Shown piece by piece: positions 11,811 through 23,640 of a stretch of 64,000 bases of DNA. Positions within the stretch are counted from its first letter, which is position 1. Each line of letters opens with the position of its first letter. The stretch lies in contig JAKOGI010002291.1 in NCBI GenBank assembly GCA_029747015.1, positions 21,001 through 85,000 of the forward strand, read 5' to 3'. The notes beneath the pieces are model-generated. The model was given only the letters and a program-made list of their open reading frames with translations. It was not told the origin of the DNA and searched no databases. The stretch comes from Carnegiea gigantea (taxonomy: Eukaryota > Streptophyta > Magnoliopsida > Caryophyllales > Cactaceae). The translations under genes were made by a program, and so were the position numbers.

Positions 11811-12735
11811 TTCTCTTTAGTTTATTTAATCTCGGGTTTTGTGAAGATGTAATCTCTAATTAGTTTAACTTTGCCTACAATAATTTTTAACATTATTTAC
11901 TCTTTTGAACTAGCATTATATTCTTAATTCCTATTATTTTATACTAAAATGTTGTGCGTTTGTGTTGTTCTAAGTGTAATTAGTTTCAATTACCCTTATT
12001 GTTTGGTAGAAGTTATCAGTTATGATAGATGGTGGTATGATGCATTCCATGTTGACATCATACCTTTGTCTCTAAACCTGGGTCTGTAGTTCTAGCCTAA
12101 GAGTCATATGGTCTCCGCACCAGGGATTATTTACGGGCCTTTTGAAAACCTCTTTGAAATGAGCTTATTGTCACTTTTGATGCCTCTTTGATTTATGGTT
12201 GATATGAACCTATTGTCCCTTTGGTGTCCCTTCGATTATTACTTGTTTTAGAGAGTGGATTTGTTTTTTCAGTTTTTCTCAAACTCACTTGCAACCCTAT
12301 TAGTTAAGGTTCATTGCTTTTCTTCCTTGCCATTTATTTTCTTTTACTTTATATATCTAGATTGGCAAAGTAGTTCATGATCCTGATCGTAGCACTATCT
12401 TGACCAGAATCTGGGCTCAATTTTGGCTAAAAACCTATCCAGGGTCCTGGATCAGGCTTGTTGCCTAGATTGTTCGTTCAGGAATGCATTACTGCTAGGA
12501 TCCATCTAGGTGGCTATGGCCTAGGGGCCCGGACCGCCTCCAGAATCAGGGTCGAGACCTAGTACACTGGGTTGAGCCTGCGCTCTTGTTGTGATCGGGC
12601 TTGTTTCACAAAAAAATATACATCAAATTTAGTTCCGACCACCTAAAAAGCAGTTTAAACCATTCATGGGGGATCGCACATAGGGTTCCGCATCCTGGTG
12701 CTCATAGGAATATTTTATCATGTTTTATATAATGA
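11811..12735 (+). mobile_element. Tat/Ogre-like LTR part, unit 3, truncated
   Basis: Third copy of the LTR-like block, ending near 'cattcatgggggatcgcac' (12661-12679) and 'cctggtgctcatag' without a recognisable primer site. The next element's target flank follows at 12754. Confidence 0.5.
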
Positions 12736-12758
12736 TATGAGTTTTTATAGTTGGTCAT

Positions 12759-13441
12759 TATAACAACCCGACATTTTGGGAGAATTACTTTTAGAAATTA
12801 CTTTATTTATACGAAATCTTAAAAGTTAGGTGTGCTACGCCGTGTCACCTAAGAGGAGACATAAGGCTCACACTATGAATAAAAACATTGGTTCTAATAT
12901 GAAAGAAGGCAGTAAAGAACTAATCATTTTATTCCGATTGGATAGTTGGATAAAGCCACTATTATAAGGTGTGTATTATATAAATAATTAACACTATAAA
13001 TAGTGAGCCTATATCTTCAAAGTATGATCTCTACCAACACTTGAAACCCTTTTAAGATGAACTTGAAAATAGAAAATATTAAAATAGTAAGCCAAACGGA
13101 TGTAATACAAGATGATTTTATATAGTAGAGTATTCAGTGCACAATTAAATTCATTTTATTTAGCAAATTGAGCAAAACATTTGCTCTTTAATTATCTTAT
13201 GGTGGCACCAACATTATTGGACTAACATCCCATTTGTAAAACGTTTAACACTAAGAGACTGAATCTGTATTACGATCATTTAATCTATATGCACATATTT
13301 GGGTCAATTGATAAGCCCAATCTTTGTTAATCAGCATGTAATGGAGCAATAAAAGGGTCCATCGTTAATGTGACAAAATAATTAAAATAATTATTTCATG
13401 TTACACTTCACTAGTCACAAGTTCAGTAAAACAACATAAAT
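12759..13441 (-). mobile_element. Truncated 3' LTR of a minus-oriented LTR element
   Basis: It matches 21214-21888 in direct orientation, with shared CGACATTTTGGGAGAATTAC and 'gtcacctaagagg' blocks. Its outer end is preceded by GTCAT (12754-12758), nearly matching GTTAT after the intact LTR at 22485, as expected for a 5-bp target duplication with one change. Its inner end is cut at 13441 by the Athila-like insertion. Read on the minus strand this is the element's 3' LTR, lacking about 600 bp relative to the 5' LTR. Confidence 0.65.
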
Positions 13442-14999
13442 TGTTATGTCTAAAGTTATGTTATTTTATACCATTTTATTATCCAATGTTTGCCCAAATT
13501 AAATGATTAAATTAGAATTTAATATATTTTCCCTTATTTTTTAAGAATTATGGAAATTTAAAGGAATGAATAAATATCTTTGGGGGAAAAAAGAAAAAAG
13601 ATTGAACCAAAAGATAATTGGATCGATTTTAGAAGGAATGAAAGAAGGAAAAAATGAGGAAGAGAAGCAAGCTTGTCTTGAGGGCCAAATTTCGTGTGGC
13701 CCACCCCGTGCCCCCAGACTTTGCAGTGGCCCACCCTTCGCCCCTTCTTTCCATTTTTAGCTGCCCAAAGGCCCATCCGACATGTCCAGTTGCCCCCCTC
13801 CATCATTCCTATATCAAACGAGCCTATTCTTTGCAAAGCCTAGTGCTAAAACATGAGCCTAGCCAGCGCGTGGCCTAGTTCGGCTATTTCCCCCCTTCTA
13901 ACTACTCTCTCCACAACCCAAGGCCAGTCAGCGCCCCTTTCCCCTCAATTTGGGCCAATTTTTCTTCTACTTGGCATGACACGCAGTCCATTTTGCTCCT
14001 AATTTTAAACCTGGACAGATCAGCCTGCTATATTACCCCCTTCTCACTTAAACAAGGATGCGACACTCAAGTGAGCGAAAACTCCATTTCTCCTCCTTTG
14101 TCTGCCTTCTCTTCTGTGAGTAAAACCTAGAAAATCCAAGGATCCTAGAAAAAAACCCTGTGCTGCTCCATCTTCATCAATCTTCTTCATGTCATAATTG
14201 ACTCCACCATATCATTTTGCTCCCCTCTTTCATCTTCAGCATCATCAATATGGGCATTGAATTGGAGTAGTTGTAAAGACAGCTACAAATGATGTTAATT
14301 GGAGCATCCTGGCGATATGTGAAGAGATAAGGGACTCGAATTAGGGACCATAAAAACAAGTGGTAGGCAACAAACAAGGGTGTATTTATTTGGAAACTAG
14401 TTTTTATTTTAAATTTCTTTTTTCCTTCTCAGAAAAATCTCTGTAATCTCATATGTGAAATTTATGCTTCAAATCGGTGTAATTAATTCTGGGTTTTCAA
14501 ATCTGAATTTGAGTTGATAGAACTCTTGTTATCAAGTTATAGTTGTGGGTGTTTCAATTCCATCCATGCACTGTTCACCCTTTAACTTTGTTATGCCTTG
14601 ATTTAATTTAGGTTATGTGCAGTTGAGTTTTGATAGTTTTGAGTTATTAGCGTGAGTTTGGACTATATTAGTTGTTGTTGTTATGGTTTTTGTTCAGATA
14701 GTGTTTGCCCATGTCAGAATTCTAGGCATTCTTGCTACTGTTCATTTAGACTACAAAAGGTTGAATGCGTGCACTTGGACTGGAGTATAACTAGTTGAAT
14801 GAAGTGAGTGAAACTTTAGCTTTCCTTTTAGTTACCATATGAGAGTACTGAGTTAATTTGTTGGTATTTATTTGATAAAGTGCTCCAATTTTATAACTAG
14901 TTGATACTTAGTCATAAACCAATTTGCTAACCCATCCCTATGGGTCGACACCCGTAAGTGCCACAACGATAAAACTGTGCAGTTGCGAATTTTACATCA
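13442..14999 (+). mobile_element. 5' LTR of an Athila-like non-autonomous element, 1558 bp
   Basis: A direct repeat of 19309-20866, exactly the same length. It starts TGTTATGTC and ends TTTTACATCA, followed by AGC and a decayed primer site. Shared landmarks are TTATGTTATTTTATACC, GAATGAATAAAT, a C/T-rich stretch near 13690-13960 and the terminal CCCATCCCTATGG. Two ORFs in the C-rich stretch are frame-inconsistent between the two LTRs and are not treated as genes. Confidence 0.8.
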
Positions 15000-15005
15000 A
15001 GCTTT

Positions 15006-15023
15006 TGGCATCATTGTCATGGA
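15006..15023 (+). other. Primer-binding site, tRNA-Asp type, transition-decayed
   Basis: TGGCATCATTGTCATGGA compares with the Athila-type site TGGCGCCGTTGCCGGGGA. Most differences are transitions in CpG or CpNpG contexts, as expected from deamination of methylated cytosine. Confidence 0.6.
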
Positions 15024-16273
15024 TGAATATGTCAAATTAGGTTGTGTTAAGTCATAGTTGAGCCATCTAACTCGTTTTCATTTCTTTTGTACTTTTTAAT
15101 TTTGACTTTTAGTGTGTCTTTATTTAGTTTTGATTGTTTTAGATTAGTTTAGATTCCTTCTGTTTTTATTTTTTATTACAGTTGGTATTTTGATTTTTAT
15201 TTGGTTCAATTTAAATTTTTGTTTTTACTGATCATTTGCTGCTAGAAAAAAAAATTAAAATCTAAATGTTTTGGTGTTGTGGACCGAGTGTAAAGGCTGA
15301 ATAAAAGAAGAAAAAAATCATCCACTACAGGTTTTTCTAGATTTCCAATTTCTATTTCGATTTTCCGGGGAAGTTCTAGTGCTTATTTTGCTGTTCTGAT
15401 ATTTTTGGTGGATGTTTGTGGATTTTTAGAGTCTAATTGAAGTTTTGTAGAATGTTTATGATATTTTTGGAAATTTCCAGAAACAATTTTCTGTGCTAGG
15501 TTTTCTGCACCATTCTGGGATAGAAAAAACTAAAAAATTATATTCATTGAATTTTTGGCAATTTCCAGAAACAAATTGTTCTAATTTTGGGGTTTCATTT
15601 TTTCTTTTATTTTGTTTTTTGTTTTTGTTTTGTTTTAGGTTTTGATATTGGCTTTTTTGAGTCTTTAAAATCAGAAAAAGAAAATGAGGCTCATGCTTTG
15701 TTTTTGTCTTTCATTTCGGTTTTTTATGTTAGGTCACTGCTTGATGTTTGAGTCTTTCGGGCCTTTCTTTTCTTTTGGTAATATAGTTTTATTTTTGTTA
15801 GTTTATTTTGTTTTGTTAACTTATTAAGTGTCTTGTCATTATTTTAGTAATTAATTTTTAATTAGTCGTCTTTGAGACTTTTTCCCCCTTCGAAAAAGGA
15901 CTAAAAAAATAAAAAAATTGGAAATCCTAAAAAATTTAAAAATTCTTGAAGTAAGAAAAGAGTTTCAAATAATGTCAGTCTTTAATTTTTCATAATTTGA
16001 GCATGAACCATTCTGGAATTATCTTTCGAGATTTAATGATTATCATGCTCAGTTCAATCAAAGTTTTTAAAAATGAAAATTTTGTGAGGTCATTACTGTG
16101 GGTTTGAATTTTGAATCTAGGGATTATGTTGAGTCTATTTGTCCTGGAGGCTTACTTGGATTATTATCTTGAAATCAAGATGACGTATGGAATTTCTTTG
16201 AAAAGGTGGCTTGGGATACTTATAAGTTTGAACAAGCTAGAGGGACCTGAGGATACTCGACTCAGGAGAGTAC
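15024..16273 (+). mobile_element. Non-coding leader of the Athila-like element
   Basis: A T-rich region with many 'ttttgtttt' runs and no supported coding frame up to the gag-like segment. Confidence 0.4.
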
Positions 16274-16459
16274 GCCTATCATGTTAATCCTCACTACCAG
16301 GTAGACTTTACATACTCTTATGACCATTCATTTTACTCTTGTATGCCTTATGTTTTGTGTGATTATTGTGAATCTTCCGATCATGATACTGGTACTTGTC
16401 CTCATCATAATTATGTTGATGCTATGTGTGCAAGCCTTAGAAAGAAAATCAATGTTTAA
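16274..16459 (+). pseudogene. Gag-like fragment with CCHC zinc knuckle
   Basis: One frame stays open for about 61 codons to a TAA at 16457. It contains a C-X2-C-X4-H-X4-C zinc knuckle (CDYCESSDHDTGTC, about 16370-16411) followed by a basic SLRKKIN stretch, the arrangement of retrotransposon nucleocapsid. This would bind element RNA in the particle. Flanking coding-like sequence to about 17180 is broken by stops. No protease, RT, RNase H or integrase is found in the 4.3-kb interior, so the element looks non-autonomous and any movement would have relied on proteins from a relative. Confidence 0.55.
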
Positions 16460-19308
16460 ATCATAGTAAGGAGAGTTATAATGAGTTTGACTCTGGTTTA
16501 TGATCTCCTAAACAAGTTGATCAGTATGATGATTTTGAGCCTTCTTATGTTACTAGGTCTAATTTGAATGATGGCATGTGTTTGCCTGACCTAGAGCAAA
16601 ACAATGATCTCATATGTCTATCAACTAACATTGCACCTGAACCTAGCTCATCTAAGGACGTCATTGAGATTTCCTAGTTTCTGTCGACCCACTCACCGGT
16701 TTTAATCACTCTTATGAGTTTGAGGAGGGTGACGAATTTGAGAATGCTAGTGAGTTAGATGTCACTATCACAACAAAAGTTAAGCATCATCACTTAGATG
16801 AATCAGATCCTATTTTTTTCCGAGAGTTATGTGGGGGGAAAGTTGAACCCACTAATTTTGCATCTGATTATGATATTCCTTCTGTGGAATAAGAATCTTT
16901 TTAATGTAGGTTTGATACCAATGAAGGTCTTGATGTAGGTTTCTGTGTTGAATATGAGTCATTTTCTTTTAACTTGGTAATTGTTAACCATATTTTTGAG
17001 CCTGCTAAGTCTACCTTTAATGATTCTTGGAACTTTGTGCTTATCACTGCTAATTTGTACCAGACTCTTGAGTAATTGCAAGAAAGGGACTTGTGGGACC
17101 CACCGATTTGCGTAGATAGTTCATTCATGATGATGAACTTTCTAGGTCGATGACTAATCTTCCGGCTAACTTTGCATATGTCTATCTATCTCCTGATTGT
17201 ATCCAACAATTTAACAAGTTGAAAAGGGCCCTTACTTGTGCTGCGTTGACGAGGTGGATGTACTCTATTGGGCACCAACTCTTTAATTTCTATTTTTGTA
17301 GTGTTGTTGAGAGTCGAGAGTTGTTCTTGTTTGTTTGATAAGCTACTACGTGCTTTAATGGGTTTTCATTTGAGTAGCAACTTTCAGCTTAAAATGAAGT
17401 GGCTGATGCTCCATGCGTCTATATCTAAATAGATTTTCGAAGGCTATAGCTCAGGTATAATTCAACACCCAACCTGGTATAATCGTTCCTCTTTGTTTTC
17501 TCTTTTTATTTTGTTTTCTTTTGTATATATTTGTTGTTTTATTTTATTGTTTTCTTTTTGAGTTTTAGAGCCTTGCCTTTTTCTTTAGTTTTGAGTTTTA
17601 TTTTTCTTTTTGCGTACTTGTTTTTCTTTTTAGTTTTTATTTTGTGGGTTTGTCTTTCCTTCCACATCCAATGAGGACATTGTCTGATTAAGGTATGAGG
17701 GTAGAGAAACTACATTTTAAAAATTGAAAAATTTTGAAAAAACTTCAATAAAGAATTTCTATTTTGTTTTGGTGAATATATGTGCTATTCTAATTGATTG
17801 TGTTCTCTTGTACCTTAGTATTATTAGGTTGTGTATAGATATGATGTACATGATAGAACTTAGTCAAATTTGTGATATTTATATACAGTCGTAACCCTCA
17901 TCATTTTTCGATGGCAAGCTTAACTTTGGTAGATAACCCGTGAAATTTTGAGGTTTAAAGACTAGTTCATCGTTCTTAGTCTCACGTGTCTTTTGTGTGT
18001 GTTTCTTCCATGATTACATCTCTAGAAGTTGCTTTGACTCTTTTCGAAATCATATTTGGCACATGTATTATGATAATATGATAGAGACATTCATTTATCT
18101 TTGTGAGCTACATTACCAAATTGTCACCCTGATTTGACCATTTTACCCTTTGTTAACCCTTTGAACCTTGACTGTTTTTGTTGTAAACCCTTCATTTTAG
18201 CTCTTGGCCTAGACACATTTCCTATACCTAAGCAAAGACTAGTGGAGCAAGACTTCAATATATGTGGGGTAGCTTTTGGGTGATGTCGTATTTGGTGGTT
18301 TGGTGAGTGCTGGAATGTATTGTATGATCATTTGAAAATTGAGTTGTGCTATTCTCGTACATGTCATCGATTCATTTTTCATATGAAGAAAATCAATGAG
18401 AAAAGGATGAGGAAAAAATGAAAAGAAATTAAGGAAAAAAAGTTGAAAACACAAGTTCAAAAATCTCAAAAATTGAAAAAGAAAAGAATGTTGCAAATAA
18501 GACTAATTGGCATGAATGTTGTCGTTGTTTATGCTCATTTTCAATAGCTCATTTTAGTGGGGTGTGTTCTCATGTTGTTTTGTGATAATGTGTGGCTATT
18601 AGAGTTGTTAGAAGGATTTGTTGCTCGTCAGTCACTTGGTTTTTAGCTCCACATTTCCCAAATTGATTGTCCCTATCCGAACCCATTTTAACCCTTAAAC
18701 TTGTTACAACCTTGGTAGGTTCTCTTGATTATTATTTTACATATTGCATTTGAGTGGCGGAGACTAGAGAATCTTTGCAAGCTTATGGTAGGTAGTATGA
18801 ATGGAAGATGAGTTAAGTGAATCTTATTATATCTTAAACACATGAGCGAGAATGTTTCACATATTTCTAAAGTAAGGTTCTATCAGTCAAGCTTGTACAT
18901 AATTCGCAAGTGGGGTGAAAGATTGTGCATACCTGTCATCAGTGGGGATGAAGAATTTCTCGATGTATACATTATGTTTATATGTGATCTACTGCTTAGG
19001 TGACTTGAGTGTTGTGGTTGATTGAAATGTGTGCATATTTTTTCCCAGTGCTGTATATATGAATTTTTTGTTGAAAACCTCAAAAAGATTTTTGTTTTTT
19101 GTTTCTTTTTAGATTTTTTAGGTATATCTTTTGGAAACTCTAACTAGACCTTCCACGTCCACTAGGGGGTAACCTAGGAGTTTAAAAGATTTATTGCACA
19201 AGTGCAATTATGATTCCTGTAGAATTGAGTTAGGATTTTATCTTTTGTTTTCTAGGATTTTTAGTTTTATTTTACTCAGGGACAAACAAAACTTAGATGT
19301 GGCGGCAT
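16460..19308 (+). mobile_element. 3' interior of the Athila-like element, non-coding
   Basis: A GAGGACATTGTCTGATTAAG motif at about 17671-17690 resembles the 'dense' pre-PPT region that follows gag or env in Athila-like elements. A second PPT-like GATGTGGCGGCAT lies directly before the 3' LTR at 19309. Between them no frame is supported; several ATG ORFs of 60-85 codons have low-complexity composition. Confidence 0.45.
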
Positions 19309-20866
19309 TGTCCAATCAGAAATTATGTTATTTTATACCCTTTTACTATTTAATATTTGCTCAAAATAAATGATTAAATTAGAATTTAATATATTTTTTT
19401 ATTTTGTAGGAATTATGGAAATGTGATGGAATGAATAAATTTCTTAGGGAAAAAAAGGAAAAAAAAAAGATTGCACCAAAAGATGATTGCATCAAGTGCA
19501 AGGAAAGAACGAGGGGAAAAAATGAGAAGAGAAGTGGGCCTGTCCCGAGGCCCAAAGTCCTTCTCGCCCAACCTGCGTCCCCAGCCTCCGTACTGCATCA
19601 CCCTTCTCCCCCTCTTTCTATTTTCAGCGGCCCAAGGCGCATATGACGTGCCCACGTTTCCCCCTCTCCTTCTTTCTTGTCTGAGATGGGCATGTTCTTT
19701 GGGAAGCCCAATACCAGACGCGAGCCCAGCCAGCGAGCGGCCTAGTCCAGCCATTTCCCCTCCTTGCTTCTCTCTCGGTGGCTTAAGGCTAGCTAGCGCC
19801 CCTTTCCCATCAATTTGGGCCTGTTCTTCTGCCCCTTGGTCTGATGCATGGCTCATTTCGCCCCCAGTTTTAAACCCAGATAGATCAGCTTCCCTTCTCA
19901 CTTAAAGCAGCATGCGACATTCATTTGAGCCGGAGCTCCCTTTCTCCTCCTCCGTCTGCCTTCTCCTCTGCGAGTAAAACCCAGAAAATCCAAGGCTCCC
20001 CGGGAAAAAAAAAAAAAAAAAACCTTTGCTGCTTCATCTTCCTCCATCTTCTTCATGCCATAAGCGACGACCCGTTATCAGTTCTCTCTATTCTTTTATC
20101 GTCACCATCATCAATATCGGCACTGAATTGGAGCAGTTGTAAAGACAGTTACAAATGATGTTAATTGGAGCATGATGATGACATTTGAAGAGATAAGGGA
20201 TTCAAATTAGGGACCATAAAAATGAGCAGTGGGCAACAAGGGACGAGGCATTTTTTTTAGAGAGTAGTTTTTAGTTTAAATTCGTTATTTTTCTTATCAA
20301 AAAAATCTCTGTAATGTCAGATCTGATATTTATGCTTCAAATTGGTGTAATTAATTCTAGGTTATCAAATCTGAATTTGAGTTGATGGAGCTCTTGTTAC
20401 GAAGTTGCAGTTGTGCGTGTTTCAATTCCATCCGTGCACTGTTCTTCCTTCAACTCTGTTCTGCCTTGATTTAATTCAGGTTACAGGCAGTTGAGTTCTA
20501 ATAATTTTGAGTTATCACGGTGAGTTTGGACTGTATTGGCTGTTGTCGTTAAGGTTTCGGTTCAGATTGCGTTTGCCCATATCAGAATTCTAGAAATTCT
20601 TGCTATTGTTCGCTTTAACTACAAGGGGTTGAATGAAAACACCTGCACTGAAGTATGGCTGGTTGAATGAAGTGAGTCAAACTTTAGTTCTCCTTTTTAC
20701 CAACGTATGAGAGTGAGTTAAGTTGTTGGTATTTTATTTGAAATAAGGGCTCCCATTTTATAACTAGTCGATACTTAGTAGTAAACGAATTTGCTAACCC
20801 ATCCCTATGGATTGACACCTGTAAATGCGAAAACGATGGAACCATTTACTTGCGGATTTTACGACA
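19309..20866 (+). mobile_element. 3' LTR of the Athila-like element, 1558 bp
   Basis: Direct repeat of 13442-14999, equal in length, starting TGTCCAATCAG after a purine tract and ending TTTTACGACA. The two LTRs differ by many substitutions and small compensating indels, so the insertion is old. No target duplication is seen: TAAAT lies before the left LTR and TTCCT after the right one, which implies loss of flanking DNA. Confidence 0.8.
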
Positions 20867-21200
20867 TTCCTCAAATATACTTTTCATATATCATATGTAT
20901 CTATGCATATACACTTCCAACTTCTTTCAAAGAAGCTCAGCATCCATAAACATGCAACCCATCAATTCACTTCATTGAAAACCATGACCTTCCATAACCT
21001 TAGAAGGTCCTACTATGTCCATTTCAAGCTCTAGATGCGTAGGTTTGTAAAACCGATTGTGGCTATGCAAAGCTAAAAGAATATGAGACACATAATATCG
21101 TACAATAGGAGTGTAATACCCATACTTAGTGTATTATGCTTACTCAATCTTATAGCTACTTATTTTATTCCATATCTTACTCTCTCCTTGTCAACCGAGG
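20867..21200 (-). mobile_element. Residual 5' interior of the minus-oriented element
   Basis: Lies between the Athila-like insertion and the minus-strand primer site at 21201. It is non-coding and would be the 5' leader of the outer element. The rest of its interior and part of its 3' LTR appear to be deleted. Confidence 0.45.
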
Positions 21201-21211
21201 GTCCGATACCA
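21201..21211 (-). other. Primer-binding site, tRNA-iMet type, minus strand
   Basis: Reverse complement TGGTATCGGAC compares with the common plant site TGGTATCAGAG. It sits three bases from the LTR end at 21214. Confidence 0.6.
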
Positions 21212-21213
21212 TC

Positions 21214-22485
21214 TATAATGCTCCGACATTTTGGGAGAATTACTTTTAGAAATTATTTTGTCTATACGGAAGCTTAAAACTCAGGCGTGCTGCGTTGTGT
21301 CACCTAAGAGGCAACATAAAGCTCATACTATGAACAATAAAATTGGTTGTAGTAAGAAAAGAGGCAACAAGGAACTAATCATTTTATTCCAATTGGATAG
21401 TTACTATAACTTATGCATTATATAAATAATTAACACTGTAAATAGTGATCCTATTTCTTCTAAGTGTGATCTTCCCCAGCACTTGAACCCCATTTTAGAT
21501 TAACCTAAAAATAGAAAATATTAAAACCGTAAGCAAAATGAGCCTTGGACAAGATGATTTATACAGTAAAGTAATTCCGTGTATAGTTAAATTCATTTTA
21601 TTTGGCAAACTGAGTAAAACATATGCTCCTTTAATTATCTTATATTGGTACCCAACGTTATTGGACTAATGTCCCATTAGTAAAACATTTAACAGTAAGA
21701 GATTGAATCTCCATTATGACCATTTAATCTATATGCGCATAGTTAGGCCGACCGGGAAGCTCAATCTTCGTTGATCAACGTACAATAGAGCAGTTAAAGG
21801 GTCCACCGTTAATGTGACAAAATAATTACAATAAGTATTTTATGTTACACTTCATTGGCCACAAGGATTCAGTGAAATGACATAAACATAAGGGTATAAC
21901 CGTCATATTGTACCTTTGCGATAACAATCTATTTTAAATTGGATGATAATATGAACCATCTTCGGGTTAGGTATCAATGTAAAAAGTTCCCATCTAGGTA
22001 TGAAGGAATAGTTTATTGATCAGTTTGACCACAATTGTATTAGCAATGGTGACAACACGAATTTAGGTAGAGAGACTCATATCTTTTATAAGGGAAAGGA
22101 CTATTACTTGAGAGGTGGTTTCAAGTGAAGAAGAGGGTTAGGGAGGCATTTAAAGAGGGCCTTGGATGCTAGATTAACCCCCCTTTGTGGCACAAAGGTT
22201 GAGGAATGACTTGGTGAATGTATTTTGATTAATGTCAGTAATTCACAATGTGGTACATTGTAATCAACTAATTACCTAATTAAAATAATTAAATGGTGGT
22301 ATTCTCCATAATCTCAAGTTTTAAGCATTCCCACCAATTTTGGCCGGCTCAACTTTATGTACTACAAGCCTAACATCTCAATAAAATTTAGCCCACTCTT
22401 ATAAATCCATATATGATGATGATGATGATTAATAATAGTAATGATAGTATTGATTATGAGGTTTTTTTTTTAGTGGGTTATTACA
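21214..22485 (-). mobile_element. 5' LTR of the minus-oriented element, 1272 bp
   Basis: On the minus strand it begins TGTAATAACCCACT (22485 downward) and ends GGAGCATTATA next to the primer site. These ends are imperfect inverted repeats of the TGTAACACCC type common in plant LTRs. The left 675 bp match 12759-13441. GTTAT follows at 22486-22490. A GAT trinucleotide run occurs at 22417-22430. Confidence 0.65.
22083..22090 (-). promoter_or_regulatory. TATA box of the minus-strand LTR
   Basis: Reverse complement TATAAAAG, about 400 bp inside the LTR 5' end, a plausible U3 promoter position. Confidence 0.4.
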
Positions 22486-22740
22486 GTTATATATAAAGTT
22501 GTATTATATGTCATCAAATAACTTGTTAAATAACAAATATGTAACATGTAACTATGAATATATAAATTCATTTTATATTATAATGCAACTCCATGTAAGC
22601 ATTTGTCCAACATGATTAGGGCAAATATCTTTGTGATATTTACTTGGCCGTGTGTTAATCATTTTAACCAATTTTATGCACTCTATAAGTTTTATGGAAA
22701 ATTGTGGCAATTAAATTGTATAAATTTCTAACTCATGTCT
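22486..22740. other. AT-rich spacer
   Basis: Nothing recognised; it may be the decayed leader of the following copia relic. Confidence 0.3.
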
Positions 22741-23640
22741 GTATGTGAAGAGTATGCACTTGGTGAAATTTTTGATCATATGACATGAATGACAAAGTTT
22801 TTTACAATTTAACTATTGGAAAATATGCCTAAGCGTCCCTCTTTCAATATTAACTTTAAGATATGACAACTACAAAATATGGTTGATGATTTGTTTACCA
22901 ATGAAAAGTCAAATGCCTGGTGTCAGAAGATTCAATTTCTTAAGAATAAGCGTGAAGTGTTAGACCACTTAATGACTTCTATGTCTACCCTGCAGACAAA
23001 GATGACAATGATAAATATGTTACAGTTAGTAAGCAGTATCAAAATGGCTAGAGTTGGGTAACAAGTCGGTTCAGATTAACCCATTTAATAAACATGTCAA
23101 TTTAATGTCAGCTTTACAAATAGTTTAGATCTACTAAAAATTGAAAAATAACATGTTTTCAAGCTAAACGATCAAATCGTGTCGACTTTGGGTCGAAATC
23201 AATTCAGTTCGTGTCGGGTTCGGGTTTCTCTCATTAACTTTAGGTCGGATTCGGGTTGGGATATCATGTCGGGTTAGACTTTCCCAACTCTAAAAATAGC
23301 CTAAAGGCATAGCAAGAATGGTCCAAGGGGGATTAATCAGCATGCTATAGTATGTTACATTACATGCATGGCGATCTGATGAGGGAATTTGGGAGCTATC
23401 CCACTGCTGAGGACATATCGACTAAACTTAAGATGAAGCCCAACATGGTTCATCCACCCTTTTATAGCTCTACGCCTAAAGGTGGTATTACTAAGGAGCA
23501 AAAGGCTAAGGGCAATAGAGAAAATATTGTAGCACGTGTGAAGTGTTATAACTACGGAACGAAGTGGATGCTGCACTTGGGATTGTCCAGAGCCGGATAG
23601 GGTACTTCTTTTCATGGTTACTTCTGATCACCTGTGTGAT
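22741..23640 (+). pseudogene. Old Ty1/copia gag relic, interrupted by a MITE
   Basis: Coding-like pieces in shifting frames surround a 244-bp hAT MITE. Upstream (22879-23048) is a charged segment containing NEKSNAWCQKIQFLKN. Downstream (23349-23440) is the family-typical HYMHGDLMREFGSYPTAED motif of copia gag (UBN2-like). At about 23538-23603 there is a broken zinc knuckle: KCYNYG, then after a frame change CTWDCPEPD, so one of the cysteines is now tyrosine. The product would have been nucleocapsid. Stops and frameshifts rule out function. Confidence 0.6.
23049..23292. mobile_element. hAT-type MITE, 244 bp
   Basis: Terminal inverted repeats TAGAGTTGGG at both ends are flanked by a near-perfect 8-bp duplication, AAAATGGC (23041-23048) and AAAATAGC (23293-23300). 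The interior is rich in TCGGGTT/GGGTTCGGGTT motifs and is non-coding. It lies within the copia gag relic and is therefore younger. Confidence 0.75.

Noticed and set aside
19413..19905. 162-codon minus-strand and 144-codon plus-strand ORFs
   Set aside because: Both sit in the C/T-rich part of an LTR and are not maintained in the equal-length partner LTR at 13558-13878.
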